Assembly: GCA_007695205.1 (NCBI GenBank) | Contig: REEF01000738.1 | Coordinates: forward strand, 1-11,776 | DNA length: 11,776 nt | Source of the DNA: Planctomycetaceae bacterium | Lineage (GTDB): Bacteria > Planctomycetota > Planctomycetia > Pirellulales > Pirellulaceae | Direction: 5' to 3' | Shown here: one piece after another, positions 1 to 6,320 of the stretch | Numbering within the stretch: the first letter of the stretch is position 1 | Layout of the letters: the number at the start of each line of letters is the position of its first letter | Notes under the pieces: model-generated | The model's input: only the letters and a program-made list of their open reading frames with translations | The model's database searches: none | What the model was told of the DNA's origin: nothing | Translations under genes and position numbers: made by a program

Positions 1-1232
1 GTCTGCCGTCTCGGGATCCATAGCGATCTCCGTAACGCTTCCGCAAGCGCGCGGGACGCTGCTGGCTCGTCCAGATCCAGGGATCGGACGTGCGTCGAGA
101 ACAACGTCCAATCGCCGCGTTGGTAAGCCACAATCAAGTCCAGGAGCGTCTTGAAGGGGCATGGATGGCCAAGAAGGGCCCGTTTCACGGGTTCGCCCAC
201 AGGCAGCGGCGACAGGATCTCCGCCATCGGCATGTCCAAGATCGCGTCGATCAGCGAGAAGATGCCCATCAGGAACAACTGCGGTGCTTGCCGCTCCCAA
301 CCGACCAGCGACGCCAGACTCTCCGCCATGCACCCGCGCGTATTCGATTGCAGGATAAGCTCTGCCGGCTTATTGTCCCCGAGGGCTTGCATGGCCAACA
401 ACGAGCACCAGTTCCGGACCTCTTTGGCTCCCAGCAGCACCAGCGCGTGTTTGATCGAGCTGATGTTCTCCCGCAGCGAGAAATGCGCTGAATTGACGAG
501 TCGCAGCAGTTTGTAGGTCAGCGACAAGTCATGCTTGATGATCGCTTCGATTTCGTCGAAGCGCAGATCCGGCTGATGGATCTCGGGCAACAACCGCAGC
601 AGGCTCAGCTTCTGGTCGGGTATCCGGCGTCCGGACAGGATGACCGGCGTGGAGAAAAAATAGCCTTGGAAAAAGGAGTACCCCGCTGCGACACCTTGCT
701 CGAATTCCTCGCGGGTCTCGACCTTCTCGGCCAATGCCTTGATTCCTCGACGTCGCAAGTCACGGGCGATGCGGACGCGTTCCTCCAACGTGGTACCCGA
801 GAAATCGACCTTGACAATGTCGGCGAAATCCAGCAACGGTGTGCCGCTGGCGGAGAACACGAAATCATCCAGCGCTAAGACGTAGCCCGCAGCTTTCAGG
901 CGGCGACAGGCAGCCAGTACCTCCTCGTCCGGCTCGACGTCCTCCAGAATCTCGACCGTCACCAAACCGGGCGCCAGCAGTTCCGGTACCTCGCGTACCA
1001 ACAGGTTTCGCGTGAAATTGATGAACGCCGGGCGTCGGCCCGCGAGTTCTTCCAGTCCGAGGATCAACAGGCTGTTGGTAATGACATCCAGCGTCGACCT
1101 GTCGCCGTCTACCGCTTCATACACGTTGCGGTGGCTGGAACGGAACAGCAATTCGTACGCGTAGACGCGCTGATTCCGATCCATGATCGGCTCGCGAGCC
1201 ACGAAAACAGAGAGGGCATGAGTCGCAACCAT
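1..1232 (-). CDS. EAL and HDOD domain signalling protein (YuxH/CdgJ type), C-terminus cut by the window edge
   Basis: The visible 410 residues have an EAL-type phosphodiesterase-like domain (about 8-200) followed by an HDOD domain (about 205-395), the order seen in YuxH/CdgJ proteins. EAL landmarks are YELLFR (Glu27, in place of the usual EALxR), INFT (Asn72), VEILED (Glu94), LDDF (Asp122-Asp123), KVD (Lys141), AEKVE (169-172) and FQGY (Gln189). The glycine-rich DDFGxGxSS loop is replaced by DDFVFSASG, so cyclic-di-GMP hydrolysis is doubtful although most metal and substrate residues remain. HDOD domains usually scaffold signalling complexes. I chose the ATG at 1232 because AGGA lies 8 bases upstream; an ATG at 1238 is the alternative but sits only 2 bases from that AGGA. 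The reading frame runs off the left edge, probably near its natural end since the family is about 400-420 residues. It lies downstream of stator genes on the same strand, which suggests a motility role (inference). Confidence 0.9.
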   Translation of the reverse strand, partial: MVATHALSVFVAREPIMDRNQRVYAYELLFRSSHRNVYEAVDGDRSTLDVITNSLLILGLEELAGRRPAFINFTRNLLVREVPELLAPGLVTVEILEDVEPDEEVLAACRRLKAAGYVLALDDFVFSASGTPLLDFADIVKVDFSGTTLEERVRIARDLRRRGIKALAEKVETREEFEQGVAAGYSFFQGYFFSTPVILSGRRIPDQKLSLLRLLPEIHQPDLRFDEIEAIIKHDLSLTYKLLRLVNSAHFSLRENISSIKHALVLLGAKEVRNWCSLLAMQALGDNKPAELILQSNTRGCMAESLASLVGWERQAPQLFLMGIFSLIDAILDMPMAEILSPLPVGEPVKRALLGHPCPFKTLLDLIVAYQRGDWTLFSTHVRSLDLDEPAASRALAEALRRSLWIPRRQ

Positions 1233-1255
1233 AGTCATCGTCCTGATGTTCCGAA

Positions 1256-1270
1256 TCGATGTGACATCGA
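1256..1270. promoter_or_regulatory. 15-base palindrome upstream of the EAL-HDOD gene
   Basis: TCGATGT and its exact complement ACATCGA flank a single central base. The site lies 24-38 bases upstream of the chosen start codon at 1232. It could be an operator or a short hairpin in the 5' leader. A perfect 7+1+7 match can arise by chance in GC-rich sequence, and no regulator is encoded nearby. The surrounding gap (1239-1407) shows no recognisable promoter and no terminator after the second motB-like gene. Confidence 0.25.
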
Positions 1271-1407
1271 CGGAAGGGGGACGGGATTCGTTTTCGGATA
1301 AGCCGCTTTCTATGTGCGAATTGTTGGCCGACAACGACTCCCGACCCCGTTACGTTCACTCGTGCACCGCGACCTTGATTGACAAAGATCTCCTGGCCGG
1401 GTGCTTA

Positions 1408-2142
1408 TCAGCCTCTTTCCAACTTGAGTACGAGCAAGGACATGGAGGGACGCTTTTTATCGGCATCGTGCCAAGGTCGTGCCATCGCGACCAGCCGTTG
1501 CTGCTCGTCGGGGCGAAGTTGGCCAAGTTCGACAAGCTCCGTCCGGATCTCTTTCGCTTGATGCATCGCCCGCTCCCAGGCCGATTGGTTGGGCGTGGTA
1601 GCCCACACCACGACGGCGACCCGGTAGTTGTCGTGCCGCAGCAGAGGCAGCAGGTCCGAAAACGCCATGCGCTCCGTGTCGGACAACCGCGGACGGCGCG
1701 CCGGGATGCGATCGAAAACGTCGAACGCGACCTGCGATTGGATTCGCGGAAGCGGTTGAACCCCGTACCGGTGATCGATCTCGTTCAAGAATCGCTCCCA
1801 CTGCTCCCTTTCCTGGTCGATCACACGCTGCCGGTTCCTCTCCAGATCGAGGCTTGGAACGTTTTCGGAGTCATCCACCTCAGCAATACCGTATATGGGA
1901 CTGGTCGCCTGCTTTTGAACGACAACCGAAGCGCGTTTGCTCGATTGACGGTTCGTCATCCCGAAACCGCTGATCGCCACCGCAAACGACCCCGTCCCGG
2001 CATACAGGTTCGCTCCTGTCTGGTCTTCGGCCAGCGAATTCAATACGATGAAAAACGCCAACAACGCGGTCATCGTGTCGCCGAACGAAACCAAATAGCC
2101 CTTGTTGGGCCCACTGACAACCGGCCTTTTCATCCGCTTCAT
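1408..2142 (-). CDS. second MotB-like flagellar stator protein, divergent
   Basis: This 244-residue protein has a short cytoplasmic N-terminus, one membrane helix (about 16-37) and a periplasmic C-terminal region. The helix carries the stator pattern YLVSFGDTMTALLAFF with the proton- or sodium-accepting aspartate at Asp22. The periplasmic part (about 135-240) can be laid over the OmpA/MotB peptidoglycan-binding domain, but the usual HTD motif reads ATTP (181-184) and the conserved Arg-Ala pair seems to be Gln-Ala (195-196). Peptidoglycan binding may therefore be altered or absent. The start at 2142 overlaps the stop of the upstream motB-like gene as ATGA, with an AGGAG upstream, so translation is probably coupled. 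An in-frame ATG at 2133 is a less likely start; a longer frame to 2331 would overlap the neighbour by 193 bases and encodes no recognisable sequence. It is clearly a different protein from its neighbour, with only the helix region alike. Confidence 0.85.
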   Translation of the reverse strand: MKRMKRPVVSGPNKGYLVSFGDTMTALLAFFIVLNSLAEDQTGANLYAGTGSFAVAISGFGMTNRQSSKRASVVVQKQATSPIYGIAEVDDSENVPSLDLERNRQRVIDQEREQWERFLNEIDHRYGVQPLPRIQSQVAFDVFDRIPARRPRLSDTERMAFSDLLPLLRHDNYRVAVVVWATTPNQSAWERAMHQAKEIRTELVELGQLRPDEQQRLVAMARPWHDADKKRPSMSLLVLKLERG

Positions 2143-2804
2143 GATCCTCGTTCTCCTGAAAGAATTCCATCGATGACGATCCGGACCCGGTTGTGCCGGA
2201 GTGCCGGGTCGTCGAGCACTTGGACAGCGACTTGCGAGGTACGTACTCCCTCGAATTCCACCAGGCGGGCCGCCAAGGCGCCGGCGGCTCCTGCCGCCTC
2301 GGCATGCGTGACCTGAAACGTTACTTCGCAAGGAAAACGGCGAAGCTGCAGTGCCAAAGTGCGCAATAACTGTTCCCCTTCAGGCAGCACCCGGGCCCTC
2401 TCCGACACGATGAACGCACGCGCGACTTCGATGGCGTGCCGGGAATCAAACTCGAACCGCTCGGGATCTTCCAAGCCTTCTAGGGCAGTATTGAACGAGT
2501 GCACCGGGGGATCGGTCCATACCGGCTGAGTTTCACTTCCGCTCAAAGATCGCCTGCTAGACGGTGGTCGGACGCGGACCACCCATGAGTTTCTGACGAT
2601 CGATTTCAATTCCGGGCCCGCCAACCCGTCTGCAGCCCCCGTACCAAACATGATCCGCTGCAGGCGCTGGAACGCTTCCGGCTCGGTGGTGGAAAACGTC
2701 AGTAGCAAAATGAAGAACGTCATCAGCAAGGTGATCACGTCGCTGTAGGTGGTCAACCAAGCCGGCAATTCGCCACGCTTCACAAGGGGCTGTCGGTTCT
2801 GCAT
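2139..2804 (-). CDS. motB: MotB-like flagellar stator protein
   Basis: This 221-residue protein follows motA after 22 bases. The N-terminal segment PAWLTTYSDVITLLMTFF (14-31) holds the membrane helix and the ion-accepting Asp22. The phrase LLMxFFxLLLxFS resembles PomB-type (sodium) stator proteins more than E. coli MotB; ion choice is not settled by this. Residues about 125-212 fit an OmpA-like fold, ending in HNRVRIVI, the usual NRRVEI strand. Within it, the peptidoglycan-binding HTD motif reads THAE (166-169) and the usual RAxxV helix signature is missing. The start at 2804 was chosen because the longer frame to 2873 would overlap motA and adds unrelated residues; GGAG lies about 10 bases upstream. 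MotB anchors the MotA ring to the cell wall and forms the ion channel with it. The stop overlaps the next motB-like gene by four bases. Confidence 0.9.
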   Translation of the reverse strand: MQNRQPLVKRGELPAWLTTYSDVITLLMTFFILLLTFSTTEPEAFQRLQRIMFGTGAADGLAGPELKSIVRNSWVVRVRPPSSRRSLSGSETQPVWTDPPVHSFNTALEGLEDPERFEFDSRHAIEVARAFIVSERARVLPEGEQLLRTLALQLRRFPCEVTFQVTHAEAAGAAGALAARLVEFEGVRTSQVAVQVLDDPALRHNRVRIVIDGILSGERGS

Positions 2805-2826
2805 GTTCTCACTGCTCCACGGGGCA

Positions 2827-3606
2827 TCAGGCGGCCAAGGATTCGTTCTCGGCCGGTCGAAGCGAAGGCGCAAGAAATGCCAACAGCCGTTCCTCCAACG
2901 CTCTGGGAGGCAATCCCTCCACCAGACCGGTGATCCCGGCGATCATCAAGTGCCGAACCAGTACCTCCTCTTGACTGCGGTTCTCCAGCTTTCCCGCCAA
3001 CGGAATGCAGAACAGGTTGGCGATCAGCGCACCGTAGAGCGTCGTCAACAGGGCCGTCGCCATCCCCACGCCGATCTGGCTGGGATCATCCAGGGTCCGG
3101 AGCATCTGCACGAGACCGATCAAGGTCCCGATCATCCCGAAAGCCGGCGCCGCCGCCGCCATCGCTTCGAAGATCTTCTTTCCCATCTGGTGACGCTGTT
3201 CGATGCACTGTACCTCGATCTCCAACAACGACTCGATGACTTCCTTGGATGAACCGCCCAAGAGCAGTTCCAGGCCACGTTTCATGAAGTCGTCATGTAT
3301 CTCCGGCAGTCGTTCTTCCAGAGCCAGCATCCCCTGACCTCGGGCCACCTGCGCCATCTCCGAGAATTGCTTGATAATCGCATCGGGACTGGGGAGCGTC
3401 GAATTGAAGCACTTCCTGACCACTCCCCAAACCCCCAGCAGGTTCTTCAGCGGGAAGTTGATCAGCAGCGCGGATCCCGTGCCTCCGACGGTGATCATGA
3501 TCGAAGGGACGTTCAAGAAAGGCCCCATCCCCCCACCGCCGATAAAGATCGACCCGGTAACGAGAATCATGCCCAACAGCAATCCGATGACGGTGGCGAT
3601 GTCCAT
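2827..3606 (-). CDS. motA: flagellar motor stator protein MotA/PomA
   Basis: This 259-residue membrane protein forms the ring of the flagellar stator, which uses ion flow to turn the rotor. It starts MDIATVIG like other MotA/PomA proteins and has four likely membrane helices at about 3-23, 33-50, 148-170 and 178-203. The cytoplasmic loop carries the rotor-contact charges Arg89 and Glu97/Glu98 in ARGQGMLALEE. The two conserved prolines of the channel region are Pro154 (AAPAFGMIGTLIGLV) and Pro202 (IANLFCIPLAGKL). Length matches the family. The start at 3606 is set by homology; the only purine-rich site is about 14 bases upstream, so initiation may be weak. An in-frame GTG at 3639 would add 11 residues. 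It heads the run motA, motB, second motB-like gene, with spacing that implies one transcript. Confidence 0.95.
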   Translation of the reverse strand: MDIATVIGLLLGMILVTGSIFIGGGGMGPFLNVPSIMITVGGTGSALLINFPLKNLLGVWGVVRKCFNSTLPSPDAIIKQFSEMAQVARGQGMLALEERLPEIHDDFMKRGLELLLGGSSKEVIESLLEIEVQCIEQRHQMGKKIFEAMAAAAPAFGMIGTLIGLVQMLRTLDDPSQIGVGMATALLTTLYGALIANLFCIPLAGKLENRSQEEVLVRHLMIAGITGLVEGLPPRALEERLLAFLAPSLRPAENESLAA

Positions 3607-3959
3607 CCTATTCGTTGGCTCTTTCCGATACGCAAACACGACGGTCGGTCCGACCGCTGCCTGCGGGATTCGTGGTCATATCGTTTCGGGTAGGCCCCCA
3701 CTTCTTCTCTTCTTCGCCCGGGCGTACGTGGAAACGTGAGCGAAAAGACGGGAGGGGAACATTCCACCGACGCAACCTGTGCCAAGCGGCAAGCAGTCGC
3801 GGAAAATCCGGTACCATCGGTACAACCTATGCAGTGCGGCATCTTCCGCTAAAACGGACAATCAGCAGTTCCCCCCGATGTTCCCGCTTCTCGCTGGATG
3901 TCTCGGCCTGGCCACCTGCCGATCTCCTTGCCAAAGCATTGGAGCAACTTGCACTGAAA
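3607..3959. other. 353-base intergenic region upstream of motA
   Basis: No convincing gene is present on either strand between the DAHP synthase stop and the motA start. It is the likely site of the stator operon promoter, though no clear sigma-70, sigma-28 or sigma-54 promoter can be read. It contains a 15-base palindrome (3642-3656), a short inverted repeat (GTACC, three bases, GGTAC at 3811-3823) and a mirror-symmetric pyrimidine tract (3701-3715). No terminator with a T-run follows the DAHP synthase gene. Confidence 0.6.
3642..3656. promoter_or_regulatory. 15-base palindrome upstream of motA, possible operator
   Basis: CGGTCGG and its exact complement CCGACCG flank one central T. The site lies 36-50 bases upstream of the motA start codon, a usual place for a regulator site or a leader hairpin. 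It has no T-run on either side, so it is not a normal terminator. Chance occurrence cannot be excluded. Confidence 0.25.
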
Positions 3960-5084
3960 TTACCCTTGTCCCAGCTCCCGGATTCGGCGGTGCCGAACTT
4001 GTTCGGCGAGCGAATCGAGCACCAACGCCGAATCGTCCCACCCCAAACAGGCGTCGGTAATGCTCTGGCCGTGAACCAGCGCTTGGCCGGGCACCAAATC
4101 TTGACGCCCGGATTCCAGGTACGATTCGAGCATCACGCCGATGATCCGCATGTCGCCTCCTGCGATCTGTTGCCCTACACATTCGGCAACATCCATCTGG
4201 CGAAGGAACTGTTTGCAACTATTGGCGTGTGAGCAATCGACCATCAACCGCTGTGGCAGACCAGCCGCGGCCAGCGCAGCAGATGCTGTTTCGATGCATG
4301 GCGCGTCGTAGTTTGGTGCGGGTCCCCCCCGAAGGATAAGGTGGCAATCGGTATTTCCACGTGTTCGGACAATTGCGACCTGCCCGTTTTTATGGACGGA
4401 AAGGAAATTGTGCCGGTGCGCTGCCGCGACGATCGCATCGATCGCCGTCTGGATATCCCCATTGGTGCCATTTTTGAACCCGATGGGCGCCGACAGTCCG
4501 GATGCCAGCTCGCGATGAACCTGCGACTCGACGGTCCGCGCACCGATCGCTCCCCAACTGATCATGTCAGCGATGTACTGCGGCGAGATGGTATCCAAGA
4601 ACTCAGAACCCGCCGGAACGCCCAACCGATGGATCCGCAACAACAGATCGCGTGCGATCCGCAGCCCCTCGTTGATTCGAAACGTACCATCCAAGTAGGG
4701 GTCGTTGATTAGCCCCTTCCAACCGACCGTCGTGCGAGGCTTCTCGAAGTAGACCCGCATCACAATCTCTAATTCTGCTCGGTGCATCGCCCTGATTTCA
4801 GCCAAGCGAGTGGCATACTCTTCGGCCGCCGCGGGATCGTGGATCGAACAAGGACCGATCACGACCAGCAGACGGTCCGACTTGCCACGCACGATCTGCT
4901 GGACTCGATGACGCGTTTGTTCGATCAATTCTTCGATCGGCGTTCCCTGGATGGGGAAGAAGCGAATCAGATGCGATGGCGGCGGAAGGGGGACGATCTC
5001 CGAGATCCGTTCGTCGTCGATCCGAGAAGTTCGGTCGGAGGGGACTTGATGCAGGTAATCATCTAAAGCGAAGTTGGCGCTCAT
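3960..5084 (-). CDS. aroG: class I 3-deoxy-7-phosphoheptulonate (DAHP) synthase
   Basis: This enzyme joins phosphoenolpyruvate and erythrose 4-phosphate to make DAHP, the first step to chorismate and the aromatic amino acids. The 374-residue protein belongs to the AroF/AroG/AroH group. Expected metal ligands are Cys79 (GPCSIHD), His286 (DCSHAN), Glu320 (GVMLES) and Asp344 (SITDACLGWD). Substrate-binding blocks are clear: RVYFEKPRTTVGWKGLINDP (110-129) and GARTVESQVHRE (181-192). The N-terminus is slightly longer than in E. coli enzymes (about 350-356 residues). The start at 5084 gives the typical MSANFALDDY opening, but no strong Shine-Dalgarno site precedes it. Which amino acid inhibits it cannot be told from the sequence; the symbol aroG is used for the family, not for a phenylalanine-sensitive type. 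It appears to be transcribed alone, since 353 bases separate it from motA and 274 bases from the gene upstream. Confidence 0.95.
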   Translation of the reverse strand: MSANFALDDYLHQVPSDRTSRIDDERISEIVPLPPPSHLIRFFPIQGTPIEELIEQTRHRVQQIVRGKSDRLLVVIGPCSIHDPAAAEEYATRLAEIRAMHRAELEIVMRVYFEKPRTTVGWKGLINDPYLDGTFRINEGLRIARDLLLRIHRLGVPAGSEFLDTISPQYIADMISWGAIGARTVESQVHRELASGLSAPIGFKNGTNGDIQTAIDAIVAAAHRHNFLSVHKNGQVAIVRTRGNTDCHLILRGGPAPNYDAPCIETASAALAAAGLPQRLMVDCSHANSCKQFLRQMDVAECVGQQIAGGDMRIIGVMLESYLESGRQDLVPGQALVHGQSITDACLGWDDSALVLDSLAEQVRHRRIRELGQG

Positions 5085-5220
5085 GCGTGAGAGTCCGATC
5101 GGGCAGGATTTAGGGGAACGATGGCGGCCGCCAATCGGCGATGCGTTCGAATTCGCCGACGAACGGGCCCGTCGCCTCGCGGTCGGTCAGCGTAATCTCC
5201 CCGAATTCTGGCCTAACCGG

Positions 5221-5282
5221 CGACTTTCGGCAAGGTCCCGCAACGTAACGCGGTTGGGCAAAAGTCGGAACAAAGGGGTTCC
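5221..5282. repeat. nested inverted repeats in the leader region of the DAHP synthase gene
   Basis: An outer pair CGACTTT (5221-5227) and AAAGTCG (5261-5267) encloses an inner pair CCGC (5238-5241) and GCGG (5250-5253). A second pair, GGAAC (5267-5271) and GTTCC (5278-5282), abuts the outer arm. The set lies 137-198 bases upstream of the DAHP synthase start. It could be a structured leader RNA or the 3' end of the upstream small gene's transcript. It matches no riboswitch or attenuator I recognise, and no leader peptide rich in aromatic residues was found. The rest of 5085-5358 shows nothing else. Confidence 0.2.
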
Positions 5283-5358
5283 AATATCGCGGGAGACCTT
5301 CAGTCGGCGGTTTCGGAGACCCTCGCCGAACGCGGTAGATTATTTCCTGCGAGTTGCT

Positions 5359-5703
5359 TTACAACAAGATCCCGTATCTTGCGGCGCGCAGCCTCAACGC
5401 GTACTCGAAATAGGGAAATGGGTAGGGGCGTTTGTGCCGAGCCCAGTGGAATGTGCTGAGGACCAGCTCCAAAGGCAAATCGCCCGTTTCGACTTTTTCT
5501 ACAACCAACCTGATAAACGCATGCTCACGGGGCAATCGGGCTCGCAATCCAAAGGTCAGTTGATCCTTGAGATTGGCTATCTGAGAGCCCCCATCTCTGC
5601 TGGATTGGGCCGCTGGTCCTTCCCATGGGGCAGCGTGGACCACGGCACCGCCCCAAAAGATGCAGAGCACACAAAAGACGCCAATTCGAGGGGATACTTT
5701 CAT
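5359..5703 (-). CDS. small secreted protein of unknown function, planctomycete type
   Basis: This 114-residue protein begins with a clear signal peptide: Lys2 and Arg6, a hydrophobic core at about 8-23, and a likely signal-peptidase site after VVHA (about residue 24). The mature part is short and basic-aromatic, with LKDQLTFGLRARLP (45-58), FIRLVVEKVETGDLPLELVLSTFHWARHK (63-91) and FPYFEYALRLRAARYGI (96-112). I recall similar short proteins in planctomycete genomes but no assigned function, so none is given. I prefer the ATG at 5703, which gives a canonical signal peptide; a GTG at 5715 is an alternative with GGGGA about 7 bases upstream. It diverges from the acylphosphatase gene. It could be cell-envelope related (inference from the signal peptide only). 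Confidence 0.75.
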   Translation of the reverse strand: MKVSPRIGVFCVLCIFWGGAVVHAAPWEGPAAQSSRDGGSQIANLKDQLTFGLRARLPREHAFIRLVVEKVETGDLPLELVLSTFHWARHKRPYPFPYFEYALRLRAARYGILL

Positions 5704-5923
5704 TCCTAGATACACTCCATTTTCCCCGGGAATCGTTCAGATCGGTCGGATCGATCAACGCGACACAACTCGACTCGGGGCTTTTACTGCAAGCGGCCTG
5801 GCATGACAAGAGGAAAACGGTCAAGATCAATGCCTAATATACGGGAGAAGACGGAACTTGCAGTCGGCTCTGGTATCCAGGGCCACGGGCATTTATACTT
5901 GGAGCGTCAAAGGGAGCATTGCC

Positions 5924-6208
5924 GTGAAATCGCCCGGTGAACAACGCCGCGAAATCTTCTACTCGGGACATGTCCAGGGCGTCGGGTTTCGCTATTCGGT
6001 GTGCCATTTGGCGCAACGGTATGAAGTCTCGGGGTTTGTTCGCAATCTGCCGGATGGTCGAGTCCACGTGGTTATCGAGGGACCTATCAAGGAACTCCGT
6101 GGCTTGACGACGGACATTGCCCAGAAGATGGAACACTACATTCGCAGCACGAAAACAAGCGATCTGGACGCTTCGGGGGAATTCGAGGGATTTGGTATTC
6201 GCTTTTAG
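5924..6208 (+). CDS. acyP: acylphosphatase
   Basis: Acylphosphatase hydrolyses acyl phosphates such as acetyl phosphate and 1,3-bisphosphoglycerate. The 94-residue product has the family's usual size and both catalytic residues in their standard numbering: Arg23 in GHVQGVGFR (15-23) and Asn41 in GFVRNLPDGRV (37-47). The C-terminal GFGIRF is a typical final strand. The start is a GTG at 5924, chosen because AGGGAG (5911-5916) lies 7 bases upstream and because it gives the standard length; longer readings add unrelated residues. It is followed at once by a possible hairpin terminator, so it is probably a single-gene unit. Its link to neighbours is unclear. Confidence 0.95.
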   Translation: MKSPGEQRREIFYSGHVQGVGFRYSVCHLAQRYEVSGFVRNLPDGRVHVVIEGPIKELRGLTTDIAQKMEHYIRSTKTSDLDASGEFEGFGIRF

Positions 6209-6212
6209 CCAC

Positions 6213-6237
6213 AAAAAACCCTACGCGGTGGGGATTT
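6213..6237 (+). terminator. possible terminator hairpin after acylphosphatase
   Basis: CCCTAC (6219-6224) pairs with GTGGGG (6228-6233), including one G-U pair, around a GCG loop. An upstream A-run (6213-6218) faces ATTTAT downstream. The stem is short and the T-tract weak. On the minus strand the hairpin would be followed by six Ts, but no gene is read into it from that side. Confidence 0.35.
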
Positions 6238-6320
6238 ATGCGAACTGCTAAGAAGCGGTGGCCGTAAAAGCGATTTTCAGCTCATAGTTTTAATTGAATC
6301 AACTACGGTAGTAAATCGAC

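Noticed and set aside
1246..2316. Long open frame on the plus strand opposite the second motB-like gene
   Set aside because: It has no recognisable domain and is composed of arginine- and proline-rich sequence typical of an antisense frame in GC-rich DNA; the minus strand encodes clear MotB features.
3771..3786. Sigma-54-like sequence (TTGGCAC then TTGC, minus strand) upstream of motA
   Set aside because: The GG and GC elements are 10 bases apart, not the required 12, so sigma-54 would not be expected to use it.
5074..5709. Open frame on the plus strand covering the DAHP synthase leader and the small secreted gene
   Set aside because: No start context or domain; the minus strand has a proper signal peptide and conserved-looking protein.
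5894..5899. TATACT as a -10 element for acylphosphatase
   Set aside because: No acceptable -35 element at 16-18 bases; kept only as a possibility.
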